Origin: Trebonia kvetii
Lineage (GTDB): Bacteria; Actinomycetota; Actinomycetes; Streptosporangiales; Streptosporangiaceae
Reading direction: 5' to 3'
Assembly (NCBI RefSeq): GCF_007827045.1
Contig: NZ_RPFW01000001.1
Span: forward strand, 782,519 to 846,518
Length of the DNA stretch: 64,000 bases
Positions 26,548 through 35,646 of this stretch are shown here, piece by piece. How positions within the stretch are numbered: the first letter of the stretch is position 1; the number at the start of each line of letters is the position of its first letter. Under the pieces are notes generated by a model, which saw only the letters and a list, made by a program, of their open reading frames with translations, made no database searches and had not been told where the DNA came from. Both the position numbers and the translations under genes were made by a program.

Positions 26548-27660
26548 TCAGGCGGATGCGGGGCGTTTCGCCGGGGGCTGCCAGCCGCCGGTGACTTCCT
26601 TGACGGGCTTGTGGGGAAGCGGCGCCGGGCGTATTCCTGCGCATGTGAGCCCGGCAGGACGTAGAGGGTCTCCTTCTTGTCCTGGAGCGGTCGCAGCACG
26701 GTGTCCATGAAGGTCTTGCGGTCTTCCAGGTACGGGCCGAGGACGTCCTCGCCGGCGGGGCAGACGGCCAGGCAGTAGCCGGACTTGTAGCCGGGGGAAG
26801 AGGTCAGGCTCTGCCACATGGAGGCGTTTTCAGAATCGGTGACCCGGGAGCGGTAGTCGGCGGCGTCCTGGCTGCCGGCCACGGTCTGCGCCCGGTCGGT
26901 GCCCGCTCATGAACTCACGGTAGTTGTGCATGGTACAAGCGAGCCCGTCGAACTCCCCGTCCTTGCCGATGGCGCCGACCGGGCAGGCGGCGACGCACAA
27001 CTTGCAGTCGATGCAGGGGCTGTTCCAGCGCCTGCCCGTACTCGCCCACCTCGGCGTCCACCACGACGGTGGCCAGCAGCACGAAGCTGCCGAACTTCGG
27101 GTGGATGACGTTGCGGTGCAGGCCCATCAAGCCGAGCCCCGCGGCCACCGCGACCGTCTTGTGCGCCACTGCCCAGGTCCGCTCCCGGGGGAAGCGGTCC
27201 ATCTCCTGGGGGAAGCCAACCGACGGGTTGAGCGCGCGGTAGCCGGCGTCCTGCAGTGCCCGGGCGGCGCGGTTGGCCTGCTCGTCGGCCTGGTGGAACT
27301 CCTGGTTGGCCACGCTGCGGGCCGGGGAGCGGCAGTTGTCGCGGTTCATCCGGACCGCCATGGCGATCAGGGTACGGGCGCCGGGCAGTGCGGACTGTAC
27401 GTGCTCGCGCTCGCCGGCCAGGCCGGGGTGGTCCAGGCTGACCGCGGCCGCGTCGTCCGCACCGGCCGCAAGGCACAGTTCGCGCAGCCCGGCCGCGTCG
27501 ATCACCGCCGGCTGGCCCGCGGCGTCACCGGCCCTGCGCCGGGCGAGTACGGCCTGCACCGACGGGTGCGCAGCCAGCTTCGCCGTAAGCCTGGAATCTG
27601 ACGGTCGCCCCTCGGCGTCGCGCGGTAGCCATCCGATGCTCCTAGTGAGTCTAGTTTTCA
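26548..27660 (-). pseudogene. 4Fe-4S reductase-like protein (QueG/reductive dehalogenase type), frameshifted
   Basis: Read across frames the protein gives DSRLTAKLAAHPSVQAVL, then LIAMAVRMNRDNCRSPARSV, then AHKTVAVAAGLGLMGLHRN. These are followed by a canonical ferredoxin motif CIDCKLCVAACPVGAI (about 26970-27018), YREFMSG, and SGYCLAVCPAGEDVLGPYLEDRKTF with HKPVKEVTGG at the end. Frameshifts lie near 27020, 26895 and 26630. The N-terminus near 27650 is also uncertain. Two iron-sulfur clusters are expected in an intact version; here it is broken unless the shifts are errors. Confidence 0.7.
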
Positions 27661-27699
27661 AACTCGCAGCCGCGTACTGCGGATCGGAACGAGTGCTTG

Positions 27700-29148
27700 T
27701 CAGGTGATCCGGCGCAGCCGCGGGACGATCACCGCGGCGCCGCTGGCGACGCTCAGGGCGGCGAACACCCACCAGGCCCGGTGGTAGGCCGTGAGCGCTT
27801 GCGCCGGGGCTGAGGTGGCCAAGATCGCGACGAAGATGCTGACACCGAGCACTGCGCCTAGCTGCCGGAAGCTGGAGGCGACCGCCGAGCCGAGCGCCAG
27901 GCGGGCGGGGAGCAGCGACGCGACGGCGGCGCCCGACTGGACGGGCAGCGTCAGGCCGATGCCGGCCCCGGTGAGCAGGCTGATGGTCAGCCAGCGGCTG
28001 GCCCAGTCCGGCGAGCGGCCGATGAACAGCGCGAACAGGACCGCTCCGGCGGCCCAGGCGAGGGCGCCGGCCAGGAGCACGGGACGGTGCCCGATCCTGG
28101 CGGCCAGCTTGCTGGCCGGCCGGGCTATCGCGACCACCACCAGCGGGGCGGGGGTGGCGCCGAGCGCGGCCCGCAGGACGGAATAGTGCCAGACGGTCTG
28201 CAGGAAGAGGGTGTTGCTGAGCAGCATGCCGTAGAAGGCGGCGGCGAACAGCAGCGTGGCCGCGTTGACCAGGCGGAACTGGCGGACTTTGAACAGCGCG
28301 AGGTCCATCGCCGGCCGCGCCGCGGTCGCCGAGCGCCACAAGAAGACGGGCAGCAGCCCGGCGGCGGCCGCGAACCCGCTGACCACCCAGGGGGTTGACC
28401 AGCCCCAGGAGGGTCCTTCGATGATGGCGAAGCTCAGCAGCGCCGGGATGGCCGCCATCAGCAGCGTCCCGGCCGGGTCGGGGATGCCGGCGGACCGCGG
28501 CTCCCGGGACTCGTGCAGCACGCGCCGTCCGAAGAAGATGATCAGGGCGCAGATCGGGACGTTGATCAGGAATACCCAGCGCCATGACGCGTACTCGGTG
28601 AGCAGCGCGCCCAGGGTGGGGCCGAGGGCGGCGGCTGCGGCTCCCATCGCGCCCCAGGTGCCGATGGCGACATGCCGCCGGGCCGCGGGGAACTCGGGCA
28701 GCACCAGGGCCAGCGAACTCGGTACCACCAGCGCGGCGAAGGCACCCTGCAGCGCGCGGGCCGCGGTCAGCACCCCGGCGTCCGGGGCGGCGCCGCACAG
28801 CGCGCTGAACACGGCGAAGCCGCCCAGCCCGGCCAGGAACAGCCGCTTGCGGCCGTACCGGTCGGCCAGTCGTCCCGCTGGGATGAGCACCGCGGCGAAC
28901 ACCAGGTTGTAGGCGTTCAGGACCCAGGACAGGTGCCCCGCCGTGGTGCCGAAGCTCCGGCTGATCGTCTCGAAGGCCACGTTCACGACCGTGGTGTCCA
29001 GGAACACCACGAAGACGCTGAGGCTGCCGAGGGCGAGCACCCGGGCCGCCCGCTTTCCCGCCGCGGGTTCCCCTGGCCGGGCGGGCGGCGACGGATCCGC
29101 GGCCGGTGCTGGACGCGCCCTGGGCGGGGCGGGTTCCTGGGTAGTCAT
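27700..29148 (-). CDS. MFS drug/metabolite exporter (EmrB/QacA-like, 14 TM)
   Basis: A 482-residue major-facilitator protein with motif A GRLADRYGRKRLFL and DTTVVNVAFETI in helix 1 (the DHA2-family signature), plus motif C GPTLGALL. It is predicted to export drugs or toxic metabolites by proton antiport. ATG at 29148 was chosen. It is divergent from an HxlR regulator at 29249, with shared operator-like repeats in the 100-bp gap. Confidence 0.9.
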   Translation of the reverse strand: MTTQEPAPPRARPAPAADPSPPARPGEPAAGKRAARVLALGSLSVFVVFLDTTVVNVAFETISRSFGTTAGHLSWVLNAYNLVFAAVLIPAGRLADRYGRKRLFLAGLGGFAVFSALCGAAPDAGVLTAARALQGAFAALVVPSSLALVLPEFPAARRHVAIGTWGAMGAAAAALGPTLGALLTEYASWRWVFLINVPICALIIFFGRRVLHESREPRSAGIPDPAGTLLMAAIPALLSFAIIEGPSWGWSTPWVVSGFAAAAGLLPVFLWRSATAARPAMDLALFKVRQFRLVNAATLLFAAAFYGMLLSNTLFLQTVWHYSVLRAALGATPAPLVVVAIARPASKLAARIGHRPVLLAGALAWAAGAVLFALFIGRSPDWASRWLTISLLTGAGIGLTLPVQSGAAVASLLPARLALGSAVASSFRQLGAVLGVSIFVAILATSAPAQALTAYHRAWWVFAALSVASGAAVIVPRLRRIT

Positions 29149-29173
29149 CGCACAGCTCTCCAGTATGTTGTGA

Positions 29174-29218
29174 TTTCCAACCAACTAGTTGCCGATGCTA
29201 GCGGTAGTCTGTTGGAAA
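29174..29218. promoter_or_regulatory. Inverted repeats between the MFS and HxlR genes
   Basis: TTTCCAAC (29174-29181) and GTTGGAAA (29211-29218) are perfect inverted repeats, and CAACTAGTTG (29182-29191) is a 10-bp palindrome. They lie in the divergent promoter region, so HxlR binding with autoregulation and control of the exporter is likely. Confidence 0.6.
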
Positions 29219-29248
29219 AGGCAACTGACTCAACTGGAGGCGTGCCTG

Positions 29249-29764
29249 ATGAGCGAACACAGCGGACAGGTCGTCATGGCCGACCAGCCCCTCGGTGTCA
29301 GGCCGTGCTCGGTCGCGGCGGCCCTCGACATCCTTGGCGAGCGGTGGTCGCTGCTGGCCATCAGGGAGATCGGCTACGGTGTGCACCGGTTCGCCCGGAT
29401 CGCCGCCTACACCGGCGCGTCCCGGGACATGCTCGCCGACCGGCTGCGCAAGCTGGAAAGCGCCGGCATCATCGAACGACGGCGGTACAGCGAGCATCCC
29501 CCGCGTTTCGAGTACCACCTGACCGAGGCGGGCCGCGAACTGTTCCCTGTGCTGCTCGCACTGCGGCAATGGGGCGACAAATGGGCCGTGGGCCAGCCCG
29601 CGGTCGAGTTCCTGCACGGCTGCGGGCAGCCCCTGAAAGTCGACCTCACCTGCCAGCACTGCGAAGGGCCGGTGACCCGCGACCGCCTCGTCGCCGTACC
29701 GCCGAACGGCAGGGACAACGGCATCGACGACAGCGACAGCACCGGGCAGGCATCCGTCCGCTGA
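29249..29764 (+). CDS. HxlR-family transcriptional regulator
   Basis: A 171-residue HxlR/winged-helix protein: CSVAAALDILGERWSLLAIREI, then FARIAAYTGASRDMLADRLRKLESAGIIERRRY and EYHLTEAGREL. A C-terminal extension has CQHCEG (a zinc-type pair) and a tail rich in Asp/Ser. ATG at 29249 has GGAGG 9 bp upstream. HxlR proteins often respond to quinones or electrophiles through cysteine; the divergent MFS exporter is the likely target. Confidence 0.9.
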   Translation: MSEHSGQVVMADQPLGVRPCSVAAALDILGERWSLLAIREIGYGVHRFARIAAYTGASRDMLADRLRKLESAGIIERRRYSEHPPRFEYHLTEAGRELFPVLLALRQWGDKWAVGQPAVEFLHGCGQPLKVDLTCQHCEGPVTRDRLVAVPPNGRDNGIDDSDSTGQASVR

Positions 29765-30201
29765 GCCTCCCGGCGGATCGGGCGCACTTGCCCGGAACCC
29801 GCGAGAACGTCAGCTTGGCGCTCGAGGACCTCAACCGCGGCAGGCCTGGCCGAGCCGGTCCAGGCCGGCCACGCAACGGGGCGACGACTGGCCAGCCGCG
29901 AGACAGCGTGAGCAACCACGGCCTGGAGACCGCCACCCAACTCCGCCGTCTCACCCGATCCGGAACCTGTCGGCCGACCGCAGTCACCCCGGTCCGTTCG
30001 GGATGACGAAAGAGTGCCCTTCCGTCGGCGGACATGCTTCGGCTCCACCGGGACTATGCGGCTCATCGCGACCGTGGACCAGCACATCAACCAGGGAGGT
30101 CCGTGCGGAGCGTCTCAGCGCAGCCACTTACCCGGTCCGGGGCCTCGAAGGCTCCTGTGCTGCGATCGGTTCGCCCCACGGTGATGGAGGGCTCCGGCAA
30201 C
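29765..30201. other. 437-bp gap without a clear gene
   Basis: No reading frame here has recognisable protein features. The TetR operator begins at its right end (30202). Confidence 0.4.
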
Positions 30202-30221
30202 TGAAAACCGATCGGTTTTCA
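30202..30221 (+). promoter_or_regulatory. TetR autoregulatory operator with AACCGATCGGTT core
   Basis: A perfect 20-bp palindrome TGAAAACCGATCGGTTTTCA is 29 bp before the TetR ATG. A possible -35 TTTTCA (30216-30221) overlaps its right half, and a TTATCC -10 box lies at 30238-30243, 16 bp away. The same core occurs as pairs at 22598-22649 and 26276-26321. A weaker AACC-G-GGTT element is at 30231-30239. Confidence 0.8.
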
Positions 30222-30250
30222 TTTCGCCGGAACCGGGTTATCCTCGCAGC

Positions 30251-30820
30251 ATGACCACCGAGGCGAAGCCGAGTCCCCGAGAGCGGCTGCTGGAGGCAGC
30301 GGCCACGCTCACCTACCGAGACGGTGTCGGTATCGGCATCGAGGCGCTGTGCAAGGCGGCGGGGGTGTCGAAGCGCTCCATGTACCAGTTGTTCGACAGC
30401 AAGGACGAACTGCTGGCGGCAAGCCTGGAGCGGAGCGCCTCCGCCTACGTGGCGACGCTCCTGCCTGCGGCTGGCGATGGCCGTTCCCCCCGCGAGCGGA
30501 TCCTGCACGTCTTCAAACAGGTGGAGTTGCAGGCGGGCGCACCCGAGTTCCGGGGCTGCCGGTACCTGGCGGTGCAGATCGAACTCAAAGACCAGAGCCA
30601 CCCCGCGAGCCGGGTGGCACGCCAGGTCAAGGAAAACCTGACAGGCTTTTTCCGCTCCGAGGCCGAACAGGGCGGCGCGAGCGATCCGGGCCTGCTGGCC
30701 CGGCAGCTCAGCGTGGTCTTCGACGGCGCCAGTGCCCGCGCGGGGATCGGAGCCGACACCCTCACCGGGCTCATCGCGCCCACCGTGGCTGCCCTGCTCG
30801 ATACGGCAGGCGTGCGCTGA
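30251..30820 (+). CDS. TetR-family regulator, probable master of the AACCGATCGGTT regulon
   Basis: A 189-residue TetR protein with helix-turn-helix IGIEALCKAAGVSKRSMYQLFDSKDELLAASLE and a TetR_C ligand domain (FKQVELQAGAPEFRGCRYLAVQIEL with a Cys-rich spot). ATG at 30251 lies 29 bp after a perfect operator palindrome. Because the same palindrome precedes the hydrolase-SDR operon and the NmrA-like gene, this protein is the best candidate regulator of both. The effector is unknown; the targets suggest a small organic or aldehyde signal. Confidence 0.9.
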   Translation: MTTEAKPSPRERLLEAAATLTYRDGVGIGIEALCKAAGVSKRSMYQLFDSKDELLAASLERSASAYVATLLPAAGDGRSPRERILHVFKQVELQAGAPEFRGCRYLAVQIELKDQSHPASRVARQVKENLTGFFRSEAEQGGASDPGLLARQLSVVFDGASARAGIGADTLTGLIAPTVAALLDTAGVR

Positions 30821-30996
30821 CCCGCTGCCTTTTCTGGCAGGCCTGGAACCCGAGGTGCTCTCCGGGTTGACGCCGGTCTCCGGCAGCGCCCGGATCGCCT
30901 CCCACGCCGGCCACGACCCGGTCCAGGCGCGCCGACGCGCCGACGCGCCGGAAAGCCGCATGAATTTACAGCCCACGACACCCCACGGAGGACCCC

Positions 30997-31464
30997 ATGA
31001 CCACGATCGGTTCCGCGAACACCGCAAGCGAGATGGTGCGCTCGACCACCTCCGCCGCCTTGCGAGTCGCCTTTCGGGAGTTGGAACTCTACGACACCGG
31101 CGACGTCGCCGGGGCCGACGAGGTGTTCGCGCCCGATCTCATCGACCACAACACCGCTCCTGGCACTGCCTCGGGCATCGACGGCATGCGAACGCTGATA
31201 GCCGCGGTGCGCGACGGATTCACCGGTACGCAGCACCGGGTCCTGTTTCACCTTGAGCTTTCTGGCGGCTGGGTGGTCCTTCACTGGCAGATGACCGCGA
31301 CTCACAGCGGAGAAGCTTTCGGGTTCGACGCCAGCGGCAATGAAGTCTCCATCGAGGGCATCGACATCATGCGCGTTGCCGACGGAAAGATCGCCGAGAT
31401 CCGCCACGTCGAAGAAATGCTCAAGCTCACCCAACAGATGAGCGCCGGCGCCCAGCCGGCCTGA
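30997..31464 (+). CDS. SnoaL-like polyketide cyclase / ester cyclase family protein
   Basis: A 155-residue NTF2-fold protein of the SnoaL-like group (FRELELYDTGDVAGADEVFAPDLIDHNTAPG, WVVLHWQMTATHSGEAFG, GNEVSIEGIDIMRVADGKIAEIRHVEE). These can be cyclases, isomerases or simple ligand-binding proteins, so no reaction is assigned. It lies 177 bp after the TetR gene and may share its promoter region. ATG at 30997 follows GAGGACCCC. Confidence 0.82.
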   Translation: MTTIGSANTASEMVRSTTSAALRVAFRELELYDTGDVAGADEVFAPDLIDHNTAPGTASGIDGMRTLIAAVRDGFTGTQHRVLFHLELSGGWVVLHWQMTATHSGEAFGFDASGNEVSIEGIDIMRVADGKIAEIRHVEEMLKLTQQMSAGAQPA

Positions 31465-32130
31465 GGATTCAGATCTCGTGGCGGTGCGTGACCGAGATCC
31501 CGCTTGGATGCGGCGATTTGCACACTTAGCCCGGATCCACGTGCGCCGTGCCGGGCAGTGGTGAGGTAGGGACCCATCCGCGAAACGCCTTGCTGTGCCA
31601 AAACTCGCCAATGGCCGCTGACCAGCAGTTTTAGCGCGTTCACGCCCCCAACGCAAAAGGCAACTTCTGCTTCGAGGCTAGGCTGGTGCGGCGGGGCTCT
31701 GGTGCGCTCAACGCTGCCAGGCCGCTAACCATGAGCTTCGGCAGCTAGTGACCCAAGCTGTTATCCCGCCCCGTCACCCCGCCGAAGGCACTGCGGGACG
31801 GCATCGCCACCTTGCAGGACGGCCAGTGCTTCGATTGCGGCCAGAGCCCCGGCACCAGTTATGTTCGCCAGGGGATTGAGCCGGATCAAGCGTGCGGAAG
31901 GTAGTTTTAGGTGAAGTCGAGTCAGCTTTTGCAGTCCGCCTAAGGGCTGCCCAAGGACACCGAGGAAGAGAAGGCCGCGCGGCCCGCCGCGCTCGGCGGC
32001 GCCGCCCGGCCGCCGACCGGCAGAGCGACTCCCACCCGATCGCCCCGAACGTCGTTCCGGGCCGCCCGGAAGTCGAACTGGCGGATGACCGCGTTCGGCC
32101 GCCCGAACGAGCGCAGCCCCGGGTGGTCAC
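31465..32130. other. 666-bp gap without a convincing gene
   Basis: All frames are short or Arg/Pro/Gly-rich shadow frames. I see no RNA gene or repeat. A degraded gene is possible, but no family can be named. Confidence 0.4.
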
Positions 32131-33375
32131 TCACCCGGTTTGTGCCTTCCCCTGGCGGAGGACCACGATCGCGACCGGGCCCTCGCCGACCACGAATCCC
32201 GGGTGGTAGGCATCGGTCGCGGTGGTCACCGATACCACGGCGCCCTGGCCGAGGCCGGGTCCGCCGTCAATGACGAAGGCCGTCTTGCCGTCCGGGGTGA
32301 ACGCGACGGGGCCGGGGTAGCTCGTCCGGATCTCCTTGAAGATCGTGTGCGTCGCGGTGCTGATCGAGAACAGCGAGTTGGCGTGCTTCCCGGCCCAGCG
32401 GACGCTGACGTAGAGCTTCCTGCCGTCCAGCGTCATCGACATCCAGGCATCGGACGCAGTGGGGCCCAGGCTGATCGGCGGGGCGGTTTTCCCGGTGAAG
32501 GCGCTGACCGGCGTTACCTTGGCGTGCACGGACGTCACCGGGCCCGCGCCGCTGCTCAGCACCCACGCCGTGTGGCTGTCCGCCGAGAACAGGATCGCCT
32601 GCGGGCCCTGGCCGACGGTGACCGGCTTGCCTGCCTTGCCGGTGTCCAGTCTGATCGGGGTCACCGTGGTCGAGGTCCGGGCCGGGTCAGTGATCCAGGC
32701 GTACATTATGAGGCCGTCCGGGCTGACGGCGAGGTGGGCGGTCCCGTGCGGGTCCTTGACGCCGAACGGGATGACCCGGCCGATCCTGCCGCTGTGCGGG
32801 AGGATCTCGGTCACCACGCCCAGGGCGCTGCCCGCGTAGAAGTTCATGGTGTACCGCCCGTACACCAACGGGGCCGGGCCCGCGCCGGGGCCCGGCGCGA
32901 ACGTGACCGGCGAGCCCGCCGTCATCCCGGTCTCGGAGACCGGGATGACCTCGGTGCGGTTCGCCAGCGGGTGGCCGGCGGTCACCCAGACGGAGTTGTG
33001 GTAAGCCATGCTGCCTACCCCGCCCGGGACCGGGATCAGGCCGCTGGCCTGGTTGGAGTGGGTCCCGATCGCCGTGAACCCGCGGGAGCTCGCCACCCAG
33101 ACGTACTGCCCGTTCGGCGGGGCGATCATGGCCGTCGGGCTGCCGTCGATGGGAATCGGCGGGCCGGGCTGGTTCAGCGAGGGGATGAACGGGGTGACGC
33201 TATCCGAGCCGCTGTTGGCCACGTAGCCGAGCACGGGCCCGAGCACGGCGGGCGTGACGACGGCTGGCCGGGCCGTCGCGGCACCTGCGCGCGGACCGGT
33301 GGCGACCACCGCCAGGGCCAGCCCGGCCGCGGTGGCAGCCGACAGCGTCAGAGCTCGGACGATCAATGGACGCAC
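32131..33375 (-). CDS. Secreted beta-propeller (YncE/YVTN-like) protein
   Basis: A 414-residue protein with an N-terminal signal peptide (about 1-33, ALTLSAATAAGLALAVVA before a Gly-Ala-Ala site). It then has several YVTN/YncE-type beta-propeller blades (LGYVANSGSDSVTPF, YVWVASSRGFTAI, LAVSPDGLIMYAWI, AWMSMTLDGRKLYVSV, AFTPDGKTAFVID). Such proteins are extracytoplasmic surface or periplasm-like proteins of uncertain ligand. It stands alone. ATG at 33375 is 8 bp after an AAGGAGG sequence. Confidence 0.85.
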   Translation of the reverse strand: MRPLIVRALTLSAATAAGLALAVVATGPRAGAATARPAVVTPAVLGPVLGYVANSGSDSVTPFIPSLNQPGPPIPIDGSPTAMIAPPNGQYVWVASSRGFTAIGTHSNQASGLIPVPGGVGSMAYHNSVWVTAGHPLANRTEVIPVSETGMTAGSPVTFAPGPGAGPAPLVYGRYTMNFYAGSALGVVTEILPHSGRIGRVIPFGVKDPHGTAHLAVSPDGLIMYAWITDPARTSTTVTPIRLDTGKAGKPVTVGQGPQAILFSADSHTAWVLSSGAGPVTSVHAKVTPVSAFTGKTAPPISLGPTASDAWMSMTLDGRKLYVSVRWAGKHANSLFSISTATHTIFKEIRTSYPGPVAFTPDGKTAFVIDGGPGLGQGAVVSVTTATDAYHPGFVVGEGPVAIVVLRQGKAQTG

Positions 33376-33537
33376 AACCCACCTCCTTGTGCAGTACGGC
33401 TCCCGACTCGCGCACCCCGGCCGAGGCGGGCAGACACTTAGGCCGCCGCTCGGCTGGATACCTTCTGTCCTAGCCGCAATACCTGGTCGGCCTCGCCCGG
33501 CTCAACCGGAAGGTGGGTGATGATGATCCTAGTCCGG

Positions 33538-33564
33538 TAGAGCTCCCGCTATGCGGGAGCTCTA
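33538..33564. terminator. 12-bp perfect stem-loop
   Basis: TAGAGCTCCCGC (33538-33549) pairs with GCGGGAGCTCTA (33553-33564) around a 3-base loop. It lies about 160 bp upstream of the minus-strand propeller gene and has no T-run, so it may be a hairpin terminator for the neighbouring region or a binding site. Confidence 0.4.
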
Positions 33565-34232
33565 ACCCCTTTGCGCTAAATGATCTTGATCGACTCATCG
33601 GTCACTCTTGATGCATGAATTTCCAAAGCATCACACGCGCGCATCATCTGATGATCATGGTCGGTTCCGCTGCCTCCTGCCGAGGCCACTGCCGGCCCAA
33701 ACCGACCGCCATCGCGACTTGGTGCACCTGATGCGTTAGCCACAGCATGAAACCAGCGGCAGCGCACGCGGCGACGTGCGCGTGGAGATCCGGTTCCATG
33801 TTTCGCGACCCACTCGCCGCAGGCGGGCACCATGCATCACGCAGGTCGAGCCCGCTTCCTGCGTTCCCGTTGGTGCGCCATCCGTGCGCCAGGAGCCCTT
33901 TACCTAGTGGGGGATGCTGGAGGTTAGGGGAGGATAAAACCACTGGTCAGACTGCCTTCTGTGTTATCGACTTGGATGTCTTCCTTCCCTGACACGGAAG
34001 AGGTCATGGTCCGATAGACAGGTGATGACTCGGGCGGCTGCCTTTATTGCCGGTCATTCGTCTCGAGCTGGTCGGCTGCGGGCGGGGCCTTCGGTGCGTT
34101 TCCAGGTGTGGCGCCAGTAGCGGTCGGCTTCGGCTCGTTCGGCCTCCCGGTGGGCTTGTTCCTGGCGGCGTTCGCAGGCGCCGCGTCAGTCCTGTCCCCG
34201 GCGCGGCAGTTCCCGGATCTCCCCGTCCTCGG
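33565..34232. other. AT-richer gap, possibly containing a decayed small gene
   Basis: On the minus strand about 34040-34190 reads CERRQEQAHREAERAEADRYWRHTWKRTE, with coding-like composition, in a different frame from the small gene that ends at 34233. It could be the original C-terminus of that gene after a frameshift. A minus-strand frame at 33644-33943 has no recognisable feature. Confidence 0.35.
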
Positions 34233-34535
34233 CTACGAGGACGCTGCCGGCCACCGGACTGCACCCGCTGCCGCACGCGCCCGGCATTCCCGTTCGGCAG
34301 CGGCCGCCTGCGCCAGTACCGCCCGGGCGAACTGCCGGGCCTCCGCTACGGTGAGACCCGCCCACCCGGTTCCCTCGCAGCCGGGGCACTGCCCCAGGTC
34401 AACGAAGACCCGCGCGGCGGGATGACGGGCGCCGCCCAGGGCGAGCCTGCCTACCGTGAGATCCCGCCCGCAACTGGTGCGCAGGTACTCGTGGTGCCCG
34501 TCAGAGCCGGTCCCTGCGACTGCATCTGGCCTCAT
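34233..34535 (-). CDS. Small Cys-motif protein of the operator-linked cluster, unknown function
   Basis: A 100-residue hypothetical protein with ILGQCPGCEGTGW-like segment (here GQCPGCEGTGW, a C-x2-C pair) and a helical AEARQFARAVLAQAAAAERE region. I recognise no family. The start is supported by AGGAGG 6 bp before the ATG at 34535. The operator at 34579-34596 lies 44 bp upstream, so it belongs to the CsoR/CstR-like regulon. The C-terminus may be frameshifted. Confidence 0.55.
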   Translation of the reverse strand: MRPDAVAGTGSDGHHEYLRTSCGRDLTVGRLALGGARHPAARVFVDLGQCPGCEGTGWAGLTVAEARQFARAVLAQAAAAERECRARAAAGAVRWPAASS

Positions 34536-34578
34536 CACGCGCCTCCTGGCTATCGCGTGACCACCGATAGTGATCACA

Positions 34579-34596
34579 TATACCCCAACGGGTATA
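34579..34596 (-). promoter_or_regulatory. CsoR/CstR-type operator (TATACCC-N4-GGGTATA)
   Basis: Perfect inverted repeat TATACCC and GGGTATA with spacer CAAC, upstream of the small gene at 34535. It is the same motif as at 34839 and 36350, typical in form for CsoR/RcnR-family repressors. Confidence 0.75.
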
Positions 34597-34838
34597 GGCA
34601 AATACAGGCCGTGATTATTCCGTCCTGTGCTGCCGGCGCGCGCTGAACCGGCCTGACTCCTCGGTGACCGGCGCGACCGCCGGTCTCCGGGGTGCTCAGG
34701 GAGCTGACCGTCACCGCGGAGAGCGCCAGCCGCGGCTGGCCTGGATCCCGGTCCGGGCGTGAACCTGCACCAGGCGCTCCGCGCCGTCTCTGCCCTCGGC
34801 CGGCCGCAGGCCCGGGAATGCCTCGGCCCGCCTTGCGT

Positions 34839-34856
34839 TATACCCAGGGGGGTATC
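34839..34856 (+). promoter_or_regulatory. CsoR/CstR-type operator before the thioredoxin gene
   Basis: TATACCC-AGGG-GGGTATC lies 33 bp upstream of the thioredoxin ATG at 34889; one base differs from perfect symmetry. A ribosome site AAAGGAG follows at about 34876. Confidence 0.75.
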
Positions 34857-34888
34857 ACTGGATGCCACGGGAACCAAAGGAGTGAAGG

Positions 34889-35260
34889 ATGAGTACCGTC
34901 GCGCTGACCGAGGACACGTTCGAAGAGACCGTCACCAAGCCAGGGATCACGCTCGTTGACTGGTGGGCGTCCTGGTGCGGTCCGTGCCGGATGTTCGCGC
35001 CCGTCTTCCAGGCCGCCAGCGGCAAGCACCCGGACATCACGTTCGGCAAGGTCGATACCGAGGCCCAGCCCGCGCTGGCCGGGGCAGCGCGGATCACCTC
35101 GATCCCGACGCTGATGGCCTTCCGGGACGGCATCCTGGTCTTCTCCCAGCCCGGCGCGCTGCCCGCGGCCGCATTGGAGAAGGTCATCCAGGCCGTCCGG
35201 GACCTGGACATGGACGACATCCGCACCAAGCTCGCCGCGCAGGAAGGGGCGAGCCGGTGA
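34889..35260 (+). CDS. Thioredoxin
   Basis: A 123-residue thioredoxin with active site WASWCGPC (Cys30 and Cys33) and a cis-proline in ITSIPTLMAF. It reduces protein disulfides or persulfides. It is encoded under an ATACCC-N4-GGGTAT operator and overlaps the DUF302 gene by 4 bp (GTGA). That places it in a CsoR/CstR-regulated unit rather than a housekeeping trx locus. AAAGGAG precedes the ATG. Confidence 0.93.
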   Translation: MSTVALTEDTFEETVTKPGITLVDWWASWCGPCRMFAPVFQAASGKHPDITFGKVDTEAQPALAGAARITSIPTLMAFRDGILVFSQPGALPAAALEKVIQAVRDLDMDDIRTKLAAQEGASR

Positions 35261-35646
35261 GCTACGGCACCAACATCACAGTACGGGCGCCGTTCGCGGA
35301 CACGGTCGCCCGGGTCCGCGAAGCCCTCGCCGGGCAGGGATTCGGCGTGCTAACCGAGATCGACGTCACCGCCACCCTGCGGGCAAAGCTCGGCGAGCAG
35401 ATGGAGGACTACATCATCCTCGGCGCCTGCAACCCGCCGTTCGCGCACCAGGCACTCGGCATCGACCGCAGCATCGGGCTACTGCTGCCCTGCAACGTCG
35501 TCGTCCGCGCCACCGGTGACGAGACCGTCGTAGAGGCCCTGGACCCGCAGGTCATGGTCACGCTGACCGGCCGGCCCGAGCTCAAGCCCGTGGCCGACGA
35601 GGTCGGGCGGCGGCTCGCGAGCGCGCTCGCCGAACTCACCCCGTGA
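35257..35646 (+). CDS. DUF302 family protein
   Basis: A 129-residue DUF302 protein (VRAPFADTVARVREALAGQGFGVLTEIDV, EDYIILGACNPPFAHQAL, LLLPCNVVVRA). DUF302 domains are common next to sulfur-metabolism and thiol genes and are predicted to bind a small ligand or persulfide. Two cysteines (in GACNPP and LPCNV) are conserved-looking positions for the family. GTG at 35257 overlaps the thioredoxin stop, so the two are cotranscribed. Confidence 0.85.
   Translation: MSYGTNITVRAPFADTVARVREALAGQGFGVLTEIDVTATLRAKLGEQMEDYIILGACNPPFAHQALGIDRSIGLLLPCNVVVRATGDETVVEALDPQVMVTLTGRPELKPVADEVGRRLASALAELTP

Noticed and set aside
26915..28798. 627-codon minus-strand frame spanning the 4Fe-4S pseudogene and MFS gene
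   Set aside because: It joins a shadow of the MFS gene with part of the 4Fe-4S protein; only the latter portion is coding-like.
33644..33943. Minus-strand gene in the 33.6-33.9 kb gap
   Set aside because: No family features and no clear ribosome site; composition is weakly coding at best.
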